64,000 bases of DNA from an uncultured Stenotrophomonas sp. Its GTDB lineage: Bacteria; Pseudomonadota; Gammaproteobacteria; Xanthomonadales; Xanthomonadaceae. The stretch lies in the NCBI RefSeq assembly GCF_913778665.1, contig NZ_CAJYVQ010000012.1:1-64000 (forward strand), read 5' to 3'. The notes beneath the pieces are model-generated. The model was not told where the DNA came from. It saw only the letters and a program-made list of their open reading frames with translations, and made no database searches. Both the position numbers and the translations under genes were made by a program. Positions 8,088 to 17,108 of this stretch are shown piece after piece (position 1 is the first letter of the stretch; each line of letters begins with the position of its first letter).

Positions 8088-9455
8088 ATGCAAACCGCTT
8101 CCACCATTGCCCGACTGACCCTGCTGGCCGTCGGCGTTGCCGGTGCGCTGGCTGCCGCCGATGCCAATGCCGCTGCCTTCCAGCTGAAGGAAAACAGTGC
8201 CAAGGGCCTGGGCCGCGCGTTCGCCGGTTCCGGCAGCGCCGAGGGCGACGCCTCCATCATCGCCGTCAACCCGGCCGGCATGCGCCAGCTGGAAGGCACC
8301 GTGATCCAGGGCGACATCAGCGCCATCAGCTTCGGTGCCAAGTACAGGGGCACCGGCCGTACCGGCGTGAGCGCCGCCAACCCGAACGGCTTCCCGGCCT
8401 CCGGCGGCAACGGCGGTGACGCCGGCATGATCGCCCCGGTTCCGGCGGCCTACTTCCACATGCCGATCGGCGAACAGGCCCACTTCGGCGTGTCGCTGAC
8501 CGCTCCGTTCGGTTTCAAGACCGAATACGACAACGGTTGGGTGGGTCGGTACAGCGGCCTGAAGACCGACCTGAAGGCCATCGACCTGGGCTTCGCCGCG
8601 TCGTATGACGTCAACCCGTACGTGTCCTTCGGTGCATCGGTGTTCGTCGAACACCTGACCATCGAGCTGACCAACGCCATCGACTACGGCAGCATCCTGG
8701 CCGGTGCGCGCGTTCCGGGCTTCGCCCCGGGCAACTCGGATGGCACCCTGAAGATCGAAGGTGACAACAACGCCGTGGGCTGGACCGTCGGTGGCCTGTT
8801 CTCGATCGACGAGAACACCCACATCGGCCTGAGCTACCGTTCCAAGGTCCGCCACAAGATCACCGGTGGTGATGCCACCTTCGACGGCGCCGATCGCGCC
8901 CGTGCGCTGCTGACCAACTCGCCGGGTACGCGTGGCTGGTTCATGGACACCAGCGGCCGTGCCACGGTGACCATGCCGGCCTCGGCGACCCTGAGCGTGA
9001 CCCACAAGGTCAATGACCGCTGGACCGTGATGGGCGACGTGACCCGTACCGCGTGGAAGACCGCGTTCGACAGCGTCACCGTCGACTACGCCTCGCCGCA
9101 GCCGGATTCGGTGCTGAAGTTCGGCTACCGCGACACCACCTTCGTGTCGCTGGGTACCGACTACAAGCTGAGCGATACCGTCACCCTGCGCGGTGGTGTG
9201 GCGCTGGACCAGACCCCGACCACCGACGCCCATCGTGACGTCCGCGTGCCGGATACCAGCCGCAAGTGGCTGTCGCTGGGCGTGGGCTGGACCCCGTCGG
9301 CGAACACCGAGTACAACGTGGGCTACACCCACCTGTTCACCAGCGACCCCAACGTGTACGTGCCGGCGGGCACCAACAACCAGGGCAACTCGCTGACGGG
9401 CAAGTACAAGGTCCGTGGCGACGTGCTGGCTGCTTCGTTCCAGTACAAGTTCTGA
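8088..9455 (+). CDS. fadL: FadL-type outer membrane transporter
   Basis: 455 residues. A signal peptide ending near ANAAA precedes the FadL/OmpP1 N-terminus AAFQLKENSAKGLGRAFAG. The NPAGM motif near residue 65 is the conserved NPA of the hatch region. The rest alternates short beta strands and ends in an aromatic residue (FQYKF), as expected for an outer-membrane barrel. Proteins of this family bring long-chain fatty acids or other hydrophobic molecules across the outer membrane. The start was chosen for the GGAGAGAGAG ribosome-binding site at 8071-8080 and the signal peptide; the longer open frame from 7986 runs through the promoter region. Confidence 0.93.
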   Translation: MQTASTIARLTLLAVGVAGALAAADANAAAFQLKENSAKGLGRAFAGSGSAEGDASIIAVNPAGMRQLEGTVIQGDISAISFGAKYRGTGRTGVSAANPNGFPASGGNGGDAGMIAPVPAAYFHMPIGEQAHFGVSLTAPFGFKTEYDNGWVGRYSGLKTDLKAIDLGFAASYDVNPYVSFGASVFVEHLTIELTNAIDYGSILAGARVPGFAPGNSDGTLKIEGDNNAVGWTVGGLFSIDENTHIGLSYRSKVRHKITGGDATFDGADRARALLTNSPGTRGWFMDTSGRATVTMPASATLSVTHKVNDRWTVMGDVTRTAWKTAFDSVTVDYASPQPDSVLKFGYRDTTFVSLGTDYKLSDTVTLRGGVALDQTPTTDAHRDVRVPDTSRKWLSLGVGWTPSANTEYNVGYTHLFTSDPNVYVPAGTNNQGNSLTGKYKVRGDVLAASFQYKF

Positions 9456-9482
9456 TCCAGGCGTCTGCCTGATGCAGTAGAT

Positions 9483-9512
9483 GAAAGGCCCCGCGCGAGC
9501 GGGGCCTTTTTT
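9483..9512 (+). terminator. terminator after fadL
   Basis: AAAGGCCCCGC/GCGGGGCCTTTTTT hairpin with a T run, about 30 bases past the stop codon. Confidence 0.9.
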
Positions 9513-9525
9513 CGTGGCTCTCGGC

Positions 9526-9547
9526 GCATCCACGCGTGGCGTGGATG
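9526..9547. repeat. degenerate SMAG-type palindrome
   Basis: CATCCACGCGTGGCGTGGATG without a clear GTAG, between the fadL terminator and pnuC. Confidence 0.55.
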
Positions 9548-9591
9548 TTTCGGTGCAGGCACCCCGGCCGGGGATGCACGACAATAGGGCG

Positions 9592-10164
9592 ATGAACCTG
9601 CACGACCCCAACTTCCAGCTGGAGCTGGCTGCCAACATCGCCGTGGCCGGCTCGATCCTGTTGGCCGGCCGCAACAACGTCCACACGTGGTGGTTGGGCA
9701 TCGTCGGTTGTGCGCTGTTCGCTGCGGTGTTCGAACGCTCGCACCTGTACGCGGACATGGTGCTGCAGTTCTTCTTCATCGCCATCAGCGTGCTGGGCTG
9801 GTGGCAGTGGCTGCGTGGCGACCATGGTGCGCCGCTGCCGATCACCGGGTTGCGGTCACGTGCATGGGCCTGGCTGGCGCCGCTGGCGGTGGTGGCCACG
9901 TTCGGTTACGGGTGGATGCTGACCCGCCTGACCAACGCCTACGCGCCCTACATCGATTCGGCAGTGCTGGTGCTGAGCGTGATCGCGCAGATCCTGATGA
10001 TGCGGCGCAAGCTGGATTCGTGGTGGGTGTGGCTGCTGGTGAATACCGTGGCCGTGCCGTTGTACTACAGCCGAGGCCTGCACCTGACCTCGATCCTGTA
10101 CGTGGGCTTCTGGATCAACGCGCTGGTGGCCTTGCGCCATTGGCGCAAGCTGATGAGCGCGTAG
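9592..10164 (+). CDS. pnuC: PnuC-type vitamin transporter (nicotinamide riboside)
   Basis: 190 residues with about seven membrane helices. PnuC signatures are WWLGIVG, GWWQWL in the middle, and DSWWVWLLVNTVAVPLYY near the C-terminus. The family carries nicotinamide riboside or, in relatives, thiamine or riboflavin by facilitated diffusion; no kinase neighbour is present to fix the substrate. The start at 9592 gives the usual family length; the open frame from 9481 runs through the fadL terminator. The TAG stop codon is part of the GTAG head of the following repeat. Confidence 0.88.
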   Translation: MNLHDPNFQLELAANIAVAGSILLAGRNNVHTWWLGIVGCALFAAVFERSHLYADMVLQFFFIAISVLGWWQWLRGDHGAPLPITGLRSRAWAWLAPLAVVATFGYGWMLTRLTNAYAPYIDSAVLVLSVIAQILMMRRKLDSWWVWLLVNTVAVPLYYSRGLHLTSILYVGFWINALVALRHWRKLMSA

Positions 10165-10219
10165 AGCCGAGCCTGTGCTCGGCCGCACCGTTGAAGCCGA
10201 GCATGGGCTCGGCTCCACC
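10161..10219. repeat. SMAG-type palindrome pair
   Basis: GTAGAGCCGAGCCTGTGCTCGG followed by AGCCGAGCATGGGCTCGGCT. The leading GTAG overlaps the pnuC stop codon. Confidence 0.85.
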
Positions 10220-10230
10220 GGAAACAGGGC

Positions 10231-10261
10231 ACAAAAAACCCCGCGTTCGCGGGGTTTTTCG
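10231..10261. terminator. bidirectional terminator between pnuC and putA
   Basis: AAAAAACCCCGCG-TT-CGCGGGGTTTTT, usable from both sides of the convergent pnuC and putA genes. Confidence 0.9.
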
Positions 10262-10282
10262 TTTCTCGCATCAACCGGGCGA

Positions 10283-13200
10283 TCAGTCGCCCAGGGTCAG
10301 CAGCGAGGCGTTGCCGCCGGCGGCGGTGGTGTTCACCGTCACCGTTTTCTCGGTGGCGAAACGCAGCAGGTAGTGCGGGCCGCCAGCCTTGGGGCCGGTA
10401 CCGGACAGGCCCTGGCCACCGAACGGCTGCACGCCGACCACCGCACCGATCTGGTTGCGGTTGACGTAGACGTTGCCGACGTGGACGCCGTTGCTGATGC
10501 GATCGACGGTCTCGTCGATGCGCGAATGCACGCCCAGGGTCAGGCCGTAGCCGGTGGCGTTGATCTGATCGATCACCGCGTCGAGCTGGTCGCCCTTCCA
10601 GCGGATCACGTGCAGGACCGGCCCGAAGATTTCCTTGTGCAGCTGGCCCAGATCCTTCAGTTCATACGCACGCGGTGCGAAGAAAGTGCCGTTGGCGGCG
10701 TCGGCGGACAGCTCGGCGGCGGCAATCAGGCGCGCTTCGCGGTCCATGCGCGCGGCGTGGTCCTGCAGGATCTTCAGTGCGTCGGCGTCGATGACCGGAC
10801 CGACGTCGGTGGACAGCAGGCCGGGGTTGCCGACCTTCAGTTCCTTCATCGCGCCGGCCAGCATGGTCATCACCTTGTCGGCGATGTCGTCCTGCACGAA
10901 CAGCACGCGCGCGGCCGAGCAACGCTGGCCGGCGGAGGTAAAGGCCGAACCGATGGCGTCCTTGACCAGCTGTTCCGGCAGCGCCGAGGAGTCGGCGATG
11001 AAGGCATTCTGGCCGCCGGTCTCGGCGATCAGCACGCCGATGGCGGCGTCACGTGCGGCCATCGCGCGGTTGATCGCACGGGCGGTGTCGGTGGAGCCGG
11101 TGAAGGCCACGCCGGCCACGCGCGGGTCGGCGGTCAGTGCGGCACCGACGGTGGCACCGTCGCCCGGCAGGAACTGCACCACCTCGGCCGGCACGCCGGC
11201 GTCGTGCAGCAGCTTCACGGCGTAGTAGCCGATCAGGTTGGTCTGCTCGGCCGGCTTGGCGATGACACTGTTGCCGGCGGCGAGTGCAGCGGCCACCTGG
11301 CCCAGGAAGATCGCGAGCGGGAAGTTCCACGGGCTGATGCAGACGAACACGCCGCGGCCGTGCAGCTGCAGCTCGTTGGATTCACCGGTCGGGCTCGGCA
11401 GCTTCTCGGCGTGGCTGAACTGCTCGCGCGCCTGCTTGGCGTAGTAGCGCAGGAAGTCCACCGCTTCGCGCACTTCGGCGATGCTGTCGGGCAGGCTCTT
11501 GCCGGCTTCCTTCACGCACAGCGCCATGAATTCGGGCATGCGCGCTTCCAGCTGGTCGGCAGCGTGCTCGAGGATCGCGGCGCGGCTGGCGGCCGGGGTG
11601 CGGTTCCAGGCCGGCTGCGCGGCTACGGCATTGGCCAGCGCCTTCTGCACGGTGGCGGCATCAGCGGCCAGCCACTGGCCGACCACGTCACGGGTGTCGG
11701 CCGGGTTGGTGACCGGCAGCGCGGCACCGGCCGGGTTGGCACCCGGCACCAGCGGGGCGGCCTGCCAAGGCTTCACTGCCGCGTTGATCTGCTCGGCCAA
11801 GGCGCGCAGTTCGTTGTCGTTGGCGAGGTTGGCGCCCATGGAGTTCTTCCTGTCGTGGTTCTGGCTGCGCAGCAGGTCAACCGGCAGCGGGATCTTGGGA
11901 TGCGGAATCGAAGCGAATGAGGACACCATCTCGACCGGATCGCGGATCAGGTCGGCGATCGGCACGCGCTCGTCGGTGATACGGTTGACGAAGCTGGAAT
12001 TGGCGCCGTTTTCCAGCAGGCGGCGCACCAGGTACGGCAGCAGGTCTTCATGCGAACCGACCGGTGCGTATACGCGGCAGGGCAGGCCCAGACGGTCGGC
12101 CGGCACCACTTCGGCGTACAGGTCGTCACCCATGCCGTGCAGCTTCTGGTGCTCGTACACGCCACCATTGGCGATGCTGCGCACTGCGGCAATGGTGTGC
12201 GCATTGTGCGTGGCGAACATCGGGTAGATCGCATCGGCATGCGTGAACAAGCGCTTGGCGCAGGCCAGGTAGGACACGTCGGTGTTCTGCTTGCGGGTGA
12301 ACACCGGGTAGCCCGGGTAGCCTTCGATCTGCGCGCGCTTGATCTCGGCATCCCAGTAGGCACCCTTGACCAGGCGCACCTGCAGGCGGCGACCGGCGCG
12401 GCGCGCCATGTCGGCCAGGTGGTCGATCGTGTACGGGGTGCGCTTCTGGTAGGCCTGCACGACCACGCCGAAGCCATCCCAGCCAGCCAGCGAGGCATCG
12501 CCAAACACCTGCTCGATGATGTCCAGCGACAGTTCCAGGCGGTCGGACTCTTCGGCGTCGACGGTGCAGCCGATGCCGTAGCTCTTGGCCAGCTGCGCCA
12601 GTTCCAGCACGCCCGGCACCAGGTCGGTCAGCACGCGCTCGCGCTTGGCGTGCTCGTAGCGCGGGTACAGCGCCGAAAGCTTGATCGAAATGCCTGGCGC
12701 GTTGTTGACGTCGCCGTCCGGACGGCCGCCGCGCGCCTTGTGGTCACCGCCGATGGCGTGGATCGCACGGCGGTAGTCCTCGAGGTAGCGCAGCGCGTCC
12801 TTCATGGTCAGCGCGCCTTCGCCCAGCATGTCGAACGAATAGCGGTAGCTGGCGTTGTCGCCCTTGTGCGAACGCGACAGCGCTTCGCTGATGGTACGGC
12901 CCATGACGAACTGGTGACCCATGATCTTCATGGCCTGGCGCACGGCCAGGCGCACTACCGGCTCACCGACCCGGCCGACCAGGCGCTTGAAGGCGCTCGG
13001 CGCATCGGCGCGGGTGGCGTCGTTCATCTGCACCAGCTTGCCGGTCAGCATCAGGCCCCAGGTGGAGGCGTTGACCAGCACCGAGTCACTGCCGCCCAAG
13101 TGCTTTTCCCAGTCGGCATCAGCCAGCTTGTCGCGGATCAGCTTGTCGGCGGTGTCCTGGTCCGGAATGCGCAGCAGCGCCTCGGCCACGCACATCAGCA

Positions 13201-13501
13201 GCACGCCTTCCTCGCTTCCCAGGTCGTACTGGCGCATGAAGGCCTCGATTGCGCCCTGGTCCTTGGCACGCACGCGCACCCGGCCGACCAGGTCGGCCGC
13301 CAGGGCCTGCACCCTGGCCTGCTCGTCGGCGGGCAGGCGGGCCTGCGCCAGCAGCTCGCGGACGTGGCTGGCCTCGTCCTTCAACCAGGCATCGGTGATG
13401 GCCTGGCGGAACGGGTTGGGGGGCGCCGGCAGTTCCGGCGACAGCAGCGCGCCAGGACGCGGGGCGTCGCTGGCGGCAAGGGAGGAGGAAGGTGCGTTCA
13501 T
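10283..13501 (-). CDS. putA: bifunctional proline dehydrogenase / glutamate-semialdehyde dehydrogenase
   Basis: 1072 residues. The N-terminal two-fifths is the FAD-dependent proline dehydrogenase barrel (DEASHVRELL, KLSALYPRYE, RLVKGAYWD, ATHNAHT, GANSSFVNR). The C-terminal part is the aldehyde dehydrogenase domain, with ISPWNFPLAIFLGQ and the catalytic Cys861 in GQRCSA. Together they oxidise proline to glutamate with channelled pyrroline-5-carboxylate. There is no N-terminal ribbon-helix-helix DNA-binding domain, so this PutA should not repress its own gene as the E. coli protein does. The ATG at 13501 (MNAPSS) was preferred; a start at 13540 would add 13 residues. Confidence 0.96.
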   Translation of the reverse strand: MNAPSSSLAASDAPRPGALLSPELPAPPNPFRQAITDAWLKDEASHVRELLAQARLPADEQARVQALAADLVGRVRVRAKDQGAIEAFMRQYDLGSEEGVLLMCVAEALLRIPDQDTADKLIRDKLADADWEKHLGGSDSVLVNASTWGLMLTGKLVQMNDATRADAPSAFKRLVGRVGEPVVRLAVRQAMKIMGHQFVMGRTISEALSRSHKGDNASYRYSFDMLGEGALTMKDALRYLEDYRRAIHAIGGDHKARGGRPDGDVNNAPGISIKLSALYPRYEHAKRERVLTDLVPGVLELAQLAKSYGIGCTVDAEESDRLELSLDIIEQVFGDASLAGWDGFGVVVQAYQKRTPYTIDHLADMARRAGRRLQVRLVKGAYWDAEIKRAQIEGYPGYPVFTRKQNTDVSYLACAKRLFTHADAIYPMFATHNAHTIAAVRSIANGGVYEHQKLHGMGDDLYAEVVPADRLGLPCRVYAPVGSHEDLLPYLVRRLLENGANSSFVNRITDERVPIADLIRDPVEMVSSFASIPHPKIPLPVDLLRSQNHDRKNSMGANLANDNELRALAEQINAAVKPWQAAPLVPGANPAGAALPVTNPADTRDVVGQWLAADAATVQKALANAVAAQPAWNRTPAASRAAILEHAADQLEARMPEFMALCVKEAGKSLPDSIAEVREAVDFLRYYAKQAREQFSHAEKLPSPTGESNELQLHGRGVFVCISPWNFPLAIFLGQVAAALAAGNSVIAKPAEQTNLIGYYAVKLLHDAGVPAEVVQFLPGDGATVGAALTADPRVAGVAFTGSTDTARAINRAMAARDAAIGVLIAETGGQNAFIADSSALPEQLVKDAIGSAFTSAGQRCSAARVLFVQDDIADKVMTMLAGAMKELKVGNPGLLSTDVGPVIDADALKILQDHAARMDREARLIAAAELSADAANGTFFAPRAYELKDLGQLHKEIFGPVLHVIRWKGDQLDAVIDQINATGYGLTLGVHSRIDETVDRISNGVHVGNVYVNRNQIGAVVGVQPFGGQGLSGTGPKAGGPHYLLRFATEKTVTVNTTAAGGNASLLTLGD

Positions 13502-13554
13502 GCCGGTCCGGCCAGTGGAAAACTTGGCGATTTTAAACATTTTTGCGGCCTTCG

Positions 13555-13575
13555 GAAGTGTCCCTCAGACACCTT
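13555..13575. promoter_or_regulatory. inverted repeat upstream of putA
   Basis: GAAGTGTC-CCTCA-GACAC-C-TTC is a near-perfect inverted repeat about 55 bases before the putA start. It may be an operator for an external proline-responsive regulator, since this PutA has no DNA-binding domain. No regulator gene is adjacent. Confidence 0.3.
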
Positions 13576-13775
13576 CATGAAGGGCTGATAGCCCCGAACG
13601 GCGGCGGATTCGGCGTGTTCATGAAGCCGATCATTGTTTGTGCCGAATTCGTCATTCATGCCGCCGACCTCATGCTGTGTTGCAGCATCGGAAAAAGTGT
13701 GAATGCACCCTTGCTACTGGCGAGAGGGCGGGGCTACCATCGAGACGTTTCCCGCGGCAGGAACGCGGTTGCGAC

Positions 13776-14252
13776 ATGATCGAGGTGCTTCCAGCTCCGG
13801 ATGGGTCAGGTACGCAGCTGCGGCTGCGTCCCCCACGGGCGCTCGATGCCCGGCAGTTCGTCCTGTTGTTCACCGCGTTGTCGGGTGCGATGTGGCTGGT
13901 GTCCGCCCTCGGGTGGTTGGCCGGCAATGCATTCGCCCCCCTGTTCGCGCTGCTGTACAGCCTGGTGCTGGCGGCGGCGCTGCGTGCCTTGTGGCGCAGC
14001 GGCGAACGGCAGGAGGAGATCCGGGTAGTGCCGGCGTACGTGGAGGTCATCCCCGTACCCGGTGGATCGCCGGTGTTCCGGGCCCACCCCCACTGGGTGC
14101 GCCTGCTCACCGACGACGAGAGGGTCCGGCTGGCATCCAGCGGCCGGCAGGTGGAGGTGGGGAGTTTCCTCGCGCCGGCCGAACGTCAGACGCTCGCAGA
14201 GACACTTGAAAGCTTGCTCGCCGCCAGCGATGGCGGCAACCGACGACGCTAA
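13776..14252 (+). CDS. DUF2244 membrane protein, oxidase-associated
   Basis: 158 residues with two membrane helices (about 27-70) followed by a soluble alpha/beta part containing FRAHPHWVRLL and VGSFLAPAER. These are DUF2244 features, a family often found just upstream of ctaC. The ctaC start follows 11 bases after the stop codon, so the gene probably heads the oxidase operon. Its exact role is not known. The ATG at 13776 begins a normal-length protein; the frame from 13638 adds 46 residues with no recognisable feature. Confidence 0.85.
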   Translation: MIEVLPAPDGSGTQLRLRPPRALDARQFVLLFTALSGAMWLVSALGWLAGNAFAPLFALLYSLVLAAALRALWRSGERQEEIRVVPAYVEVIPVPGGSPVFRAHPHWVRLLTDDERVRLASSGRQVEVGSFLAPAERQTLAETLESLLAASDGGNRRR

Positions 14253-14263
14253 GGGTCTAGGCA

Positions 14264-15211
14264 ATGAAGCAAAGCAGCAGGTGGGGCACGAAGTGCGTGA
14301 ACGCGGTCGCTGCAGCGCTGGCGACCGGGGGACTGATGCCGGCGTTGGCCTGGGCCCAGGCGGCCGATCCGAAGCCGTGGCAGTTGAACATGGGCAAGGG
14401 GGTGACCCAGACTTCGCGCCTGGCCTGGGAATCGAACAATCTCTCGTTGATCATCTGCACGGTGATCGGCGTCATCGTGTTCGGGGCGATGGCCTACGCC
14501 ATCTTCAAGTTCCGCAAATCCAAGGGCGCGGTCGCCGCCACCTTCAGCCACAACACCAAGGCCGAGATCATCTGGACGGTGATCCCGGTGATCATCCTGA
14601 TCGTGATGGCATGGCCGGCCACCGCCAACCTGATCAAGATGTACGACACCCGTGATGCCGAGATGACCGTCAAGGTGACCGGCTACCAGTGGATGTGGAA
14701 GTACGAATACCTCGGCGAGAACGTCACCTTCACCAGCCGCCTGGACCGTGAGTCGGACCGGGTGCGGCAGAGCGGCATCGTGCCCACGCGCGAGAGCCAT
14801 CCGCACTACCTGCTGGACGTCGACAACCGGCTGGTGCTGCCGGTCGACACCAAGGTGCGCTTCGTCATCACCTCCGACGACGTGATCCACGCCTGGTGGG
14901 TGCCGGCGCTGGGCTGGAAGCAGGACGCGATCCCGGGCTTCATCAACGAGGCTTGGACCAGCATCGAGCAGCCCGGTGTGTACCGCGGCCAGTGCGCCGA
15001 GCTGTGCGGCAAGGACCACGGTTTCATGCCGATCGTGGTCGAGGCGGTGTCCAAGGAACAGTTCAAGCAGTGGCTGGCGCAGCGCAAGCCGGCACCGCCG
15101 GCCGCGCCTGCGGCACCGGCAGAACCTGCGGCACCGGCCGCCGAGGCGCCCGCGGCCCCGGCGGCGGCTGAAGCCGGCAACGCACCTGCCACCGCAGCCA
15201 GCGGCGCGTGA
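14264..15211 (+). CDS. ctaC: cytochrome c oxidase subunit II
   Basis: 315 residues: signal peptide (ends at LAWAQA), two membrane helices (about 60-85 and 105-125), then the periplasmic cupredoxin domain. The CuA site is visible as the upstream His in DDVIHAWWVP and CAELCGKDHGFM, supplying two Cys, His and Met. The copper A centre accepts electrons from cytochrome c. The last 45 residues are an Ala/Pro-rich low-complexity tail with no predicted haem site (no CxxCH), so this is not a caa3-type fused subunit. It is the first structural gene of the oxidase cluster. Confidence 0.97.
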   Translation: MKQSSRWGTKCVNAVAAALATGGLMPALAWAQAADPKPWQLNMGKGVTQTSRLAWESNNLSLIICTVIGVIVFGAMAYAIFKFRKSKGAVAATFSHNTKAEIIWTVIPVIILIVMAWPATANLIKMYDTRDAEMTVKVTGYQWMWKYEYLGENVTFTSRLDRESDRVRQSGIVPTRESHPHYLLDVDNRLVLPVDTKVRFVITSDDVIHAWWVPALGWKQDAIPGFINEAWTSIEQPGVYRGQCAELCGKDHGFMPIVVEAVSKEQFKQWLAQRKPAPPAAPAAPAEPAAPAAEAPAAPAAAEAGNAPATAASGA

Positions 15212-15273
15212 TGTAACGCCCGTGGCCGCCTGCTGCGGCCGCGGTGACAACCGATTCTGAGAGGTGTTTTGCA

Positions 15274-16881
15274 ATGGCGCACTCGGCAGTTGGGCACGAC
15301 GATCACCATCATCACCAGAGCTTCTTCGAGCGTTGGTTCTTCTCGACCAACCACAAGGACATCGGCACGCTATACCTGGGTTTCAGCTTCATCATGTTCA
15401 TCATCGGCGCGGCGATGAGCGTGGTGATCCGCGCCGAGCTGGCGCAGCCGGGCCTGCAGTTCGTCAAGCCCGAGTTCTTCAACCAGATGACCACCGTGCA
15501 CGCGCTGGTGATGATCTTCGGCGGCGTGATGCCGGCCTTCGTTGGCCTTGCCAACTGGATGATCCCGCTGCAGATCGGCGCGCCGGACATGGCGCTGCCG
15601 CGCATGAACAACTGGTCGTTCTGGCTGCTGCCGGTGGCCTTCAGCCTGTTGCTGCTGACGCTGTTCCTGCCCGGTGGTGCACCGGCCGGTGGTTGGACCC
15701 TGTACCCGCCGCTGTCCCTGCAGGGGGGCTACAACGTCGCCTTCAGCGTGTTCGCCATCCATGTGGCCGGCATCAGCTCGATCATGGGCGCGATCAACAT
15801 CATCGCCACCGTGCTCAACATGCGCGCGCCGGGCATCGACCTGCTGAAGATGCCGATTTTCTGCTGGGCCTGGCTGATCACCGCGTTCCTGCTCATCGCG
15901 GTAATGCCGGTGCTGGCCGGTGCGGTGACCATGCTGCTGACCGACAAGTTCTTCGGCACCAGCTTCTTCAACGCCGCCGGTGGCGGTGACCCGGTGATGT
16001 ACCAGCACATCTTCTGGTTCTTCGGGCATCCCGAGGTCTACATCATGATCCTGCCCGCCTTCGGCGTGGTCAGCGAGATCATCCCGACTTTCAGCCGCAA
16101 GCCGCTGTTCGGCTACCAGGCGATGGTGTACGCCACCGCCGCGATCGCGTTCCTGTCGTTCATCGTCTGGGCCCACCACATGTTCACCGTGGGCATGCCG
16201 CTGGGTGGCGAGATCTACTTCATGTTCGCCACCATGCTGATCTCGATCCCGACCGGGGTGAAGGTGTTCAACTGGGTCAGCACGATGTGGCGAGGGTCGC
16301 TGACCTTCGAAGCGCCGATGCTGTGGTCTGTGGCCTTCGTCATCCTGTTCACCATCGGCGGCTTCTCCGGTCTGATGCTGGCGATCGTGGCCGCGGACTT
16401 CCAGTATCACGACACTTACTTCGTTGTCGCCCACTTCCACTACGTGCTGGTGACCGGCGCGGTGTTCGCGCTGATTGCCGCGGTGTACTACTGGTGGCCG
16501 AAGTGGACCGGGCGCATGTACAGCGAGAAGTGGGCCAAGGTGCACTTCTGGTGGTCGATCGTGTTCGTCAACCTGCTGTTCTTCCCGCAGCACTTCCTCG
16601 GCCTGGCCGGCATGCCGCGCCGCATTCCCGATTACAGCGTGGCGTTTGCCGACTGGAACCTGATCAGCTCGATCGGTGCGTTCGGCATGTTCGTCACGCC
16701 GTTCATGATGGCGGCGATCCTGCTGTCCTCGCTGCGCAACGGGGAGAAGGCCGAAGCCCGAAGCTGGGAAGGCGCGCGTGGCCTGGAGTGGACGCTGCCG
16801 TCGCCGGCACCGGCGCACACCTTCACCACGCCGCCGACCATCCGCCCGGGTGATCTGGCCCACGACGACATCACGCATTGA
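15274..16881 (+). CDS. ctaD: cytochrome c oxidase subunit I
   Basis: 535 residues with twelve membrane helices and the haem-copper oxidase signatures: TTVHALVMIF (haem a ligand), FWFFGHPEVYIMILP (CuB His and Tyr cross-link region), VWAHHMFTVG (CuB His pair) and VVAHFHYVL (haem a and a3 ligands). It contains the oxygen-reducing centre. An unusual His-rich N-terminus (HDDHHHHQS) precedes the first helix. The ATG at 15274 has a GAGAGGTG ribosome-binding site; the frame upstream lies in the ctaC-ctaD spacer. Confidence 0.97.
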   Translation: MAHSAVGHDDHHHHQSFFERWFFSTNHKDIGTLYLGFSFIMFIIGAAMSVVIRAELAQPGLQFVKPEFFNQMTTVHALVMIFGGVMPAFVGLANWMIPLQIGAPDMALPRMNNWSFWLLPVAFSLLLLTLFLPGGAPAGGWTLYPPLSLQGGYNVAFSVFAIHVAGISSIMGAINIIATVLNMRAPGIDLLKMPIFCWAWLITAFLLIAVMPVLAGAVTMLLTDKFFGTSFFNAAGGGDPVMYQHIFWFFGHPEVYIMILPAFGVVSEIIPTFSRKPLFGYQAMVYATAAIAFLSFIVWAHHMFTVGMPLGGEIYFMFATMLISIPTGVKVFNWVSTMWRGSLTFEAPMLWSVAFVILFTIGGFSGLMLAIVAADFQYHDTYFVVAHFHYVLVTGAVFALIAAVYYWWPKWTGRMYSEKWAKVHFWWSIVFVNLLFFPQHFLGLAGMPRRIPDYSVAFADWNLISSIGAFGMFVTPFMMAAILLSSLRNGEKAEARSWEGARGLEWTLPSPAPAHTFTTPPTIRPGDLAHDDITH

Positions 16882-16889
16882 GGTGGGGC

Positions 16890-17108
16890 ATGCATAACGA
16901 GAGCCCGCTTGCCCCGTGTAGAGCCGAGCCATGCTCGGCTGACGTGGAGCAGCCGAGCATGGCTCGGCCCTACAACAGCCCGGGCGCCGCTCCGGAAAGC
17001 GGCATCGAGCAGCAACGCCAGCGAGCCAAGCGCACGGCGATGTGGGTCGGTGCCATCGCGGTACTGGTCTACCTCGGCTTCATCCTCAGTGGGGTGATCG
17101 GCCGATGA
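16890..17108 (+). CDS. small oxidase-associated membrane protein with embedded repeat
   Basis: 72 residues with one C-terminal membrane helix ([21 protein letters not shown]). It lies between ctaD and ctaG, where related bacteria encode a tiny cytochrome oxidase assembly protein. The start follows a GAGGTGGGG ribosome-binding site made by the end of ctaD. Codons for residues 10-28 are read straight through a SMAG palindrome pair (16918-16973), so the N-terminal part [19 protein letters not shown] is repeat-derived. The stop overlaps the ctaG start as ATGA, so translation is coupled. If the internal ATG at 16959 is used instead, much of the repeat would be untranslated. Confidence 0.7.
   Translation: MHNESPLAPCRAEPCSADVEQPSMARPYNSPGAAPESGIEQQRQRAKRTAMWVGAIAVLVYLGFILSGVIGR
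16918..16973. repeat. SMAG-type palindrome pair inside a coding region
   Basis: GTAGAGCCGAGCCATGCTCGG and its mirror CCGAGCATGGCTCGGCCCTAC, separated by a short spacer. The 56-base unit lies inside the small ORF between ctaD and ctaG and keeps the frame open. Confidence 0.9.

Noticed and set aside
12050-13588. Plus-strand open frame opposite putA
   Set aside because: Lies entirely against a confidently identified enzyme gene and has no recognisable features.
15370-16932. Minus-strand open frame of 520 codons opposite ctaD
   Set aside because: Antisense to subunit I; very His/Gln/Arg-rich composition typical of shadow frames.
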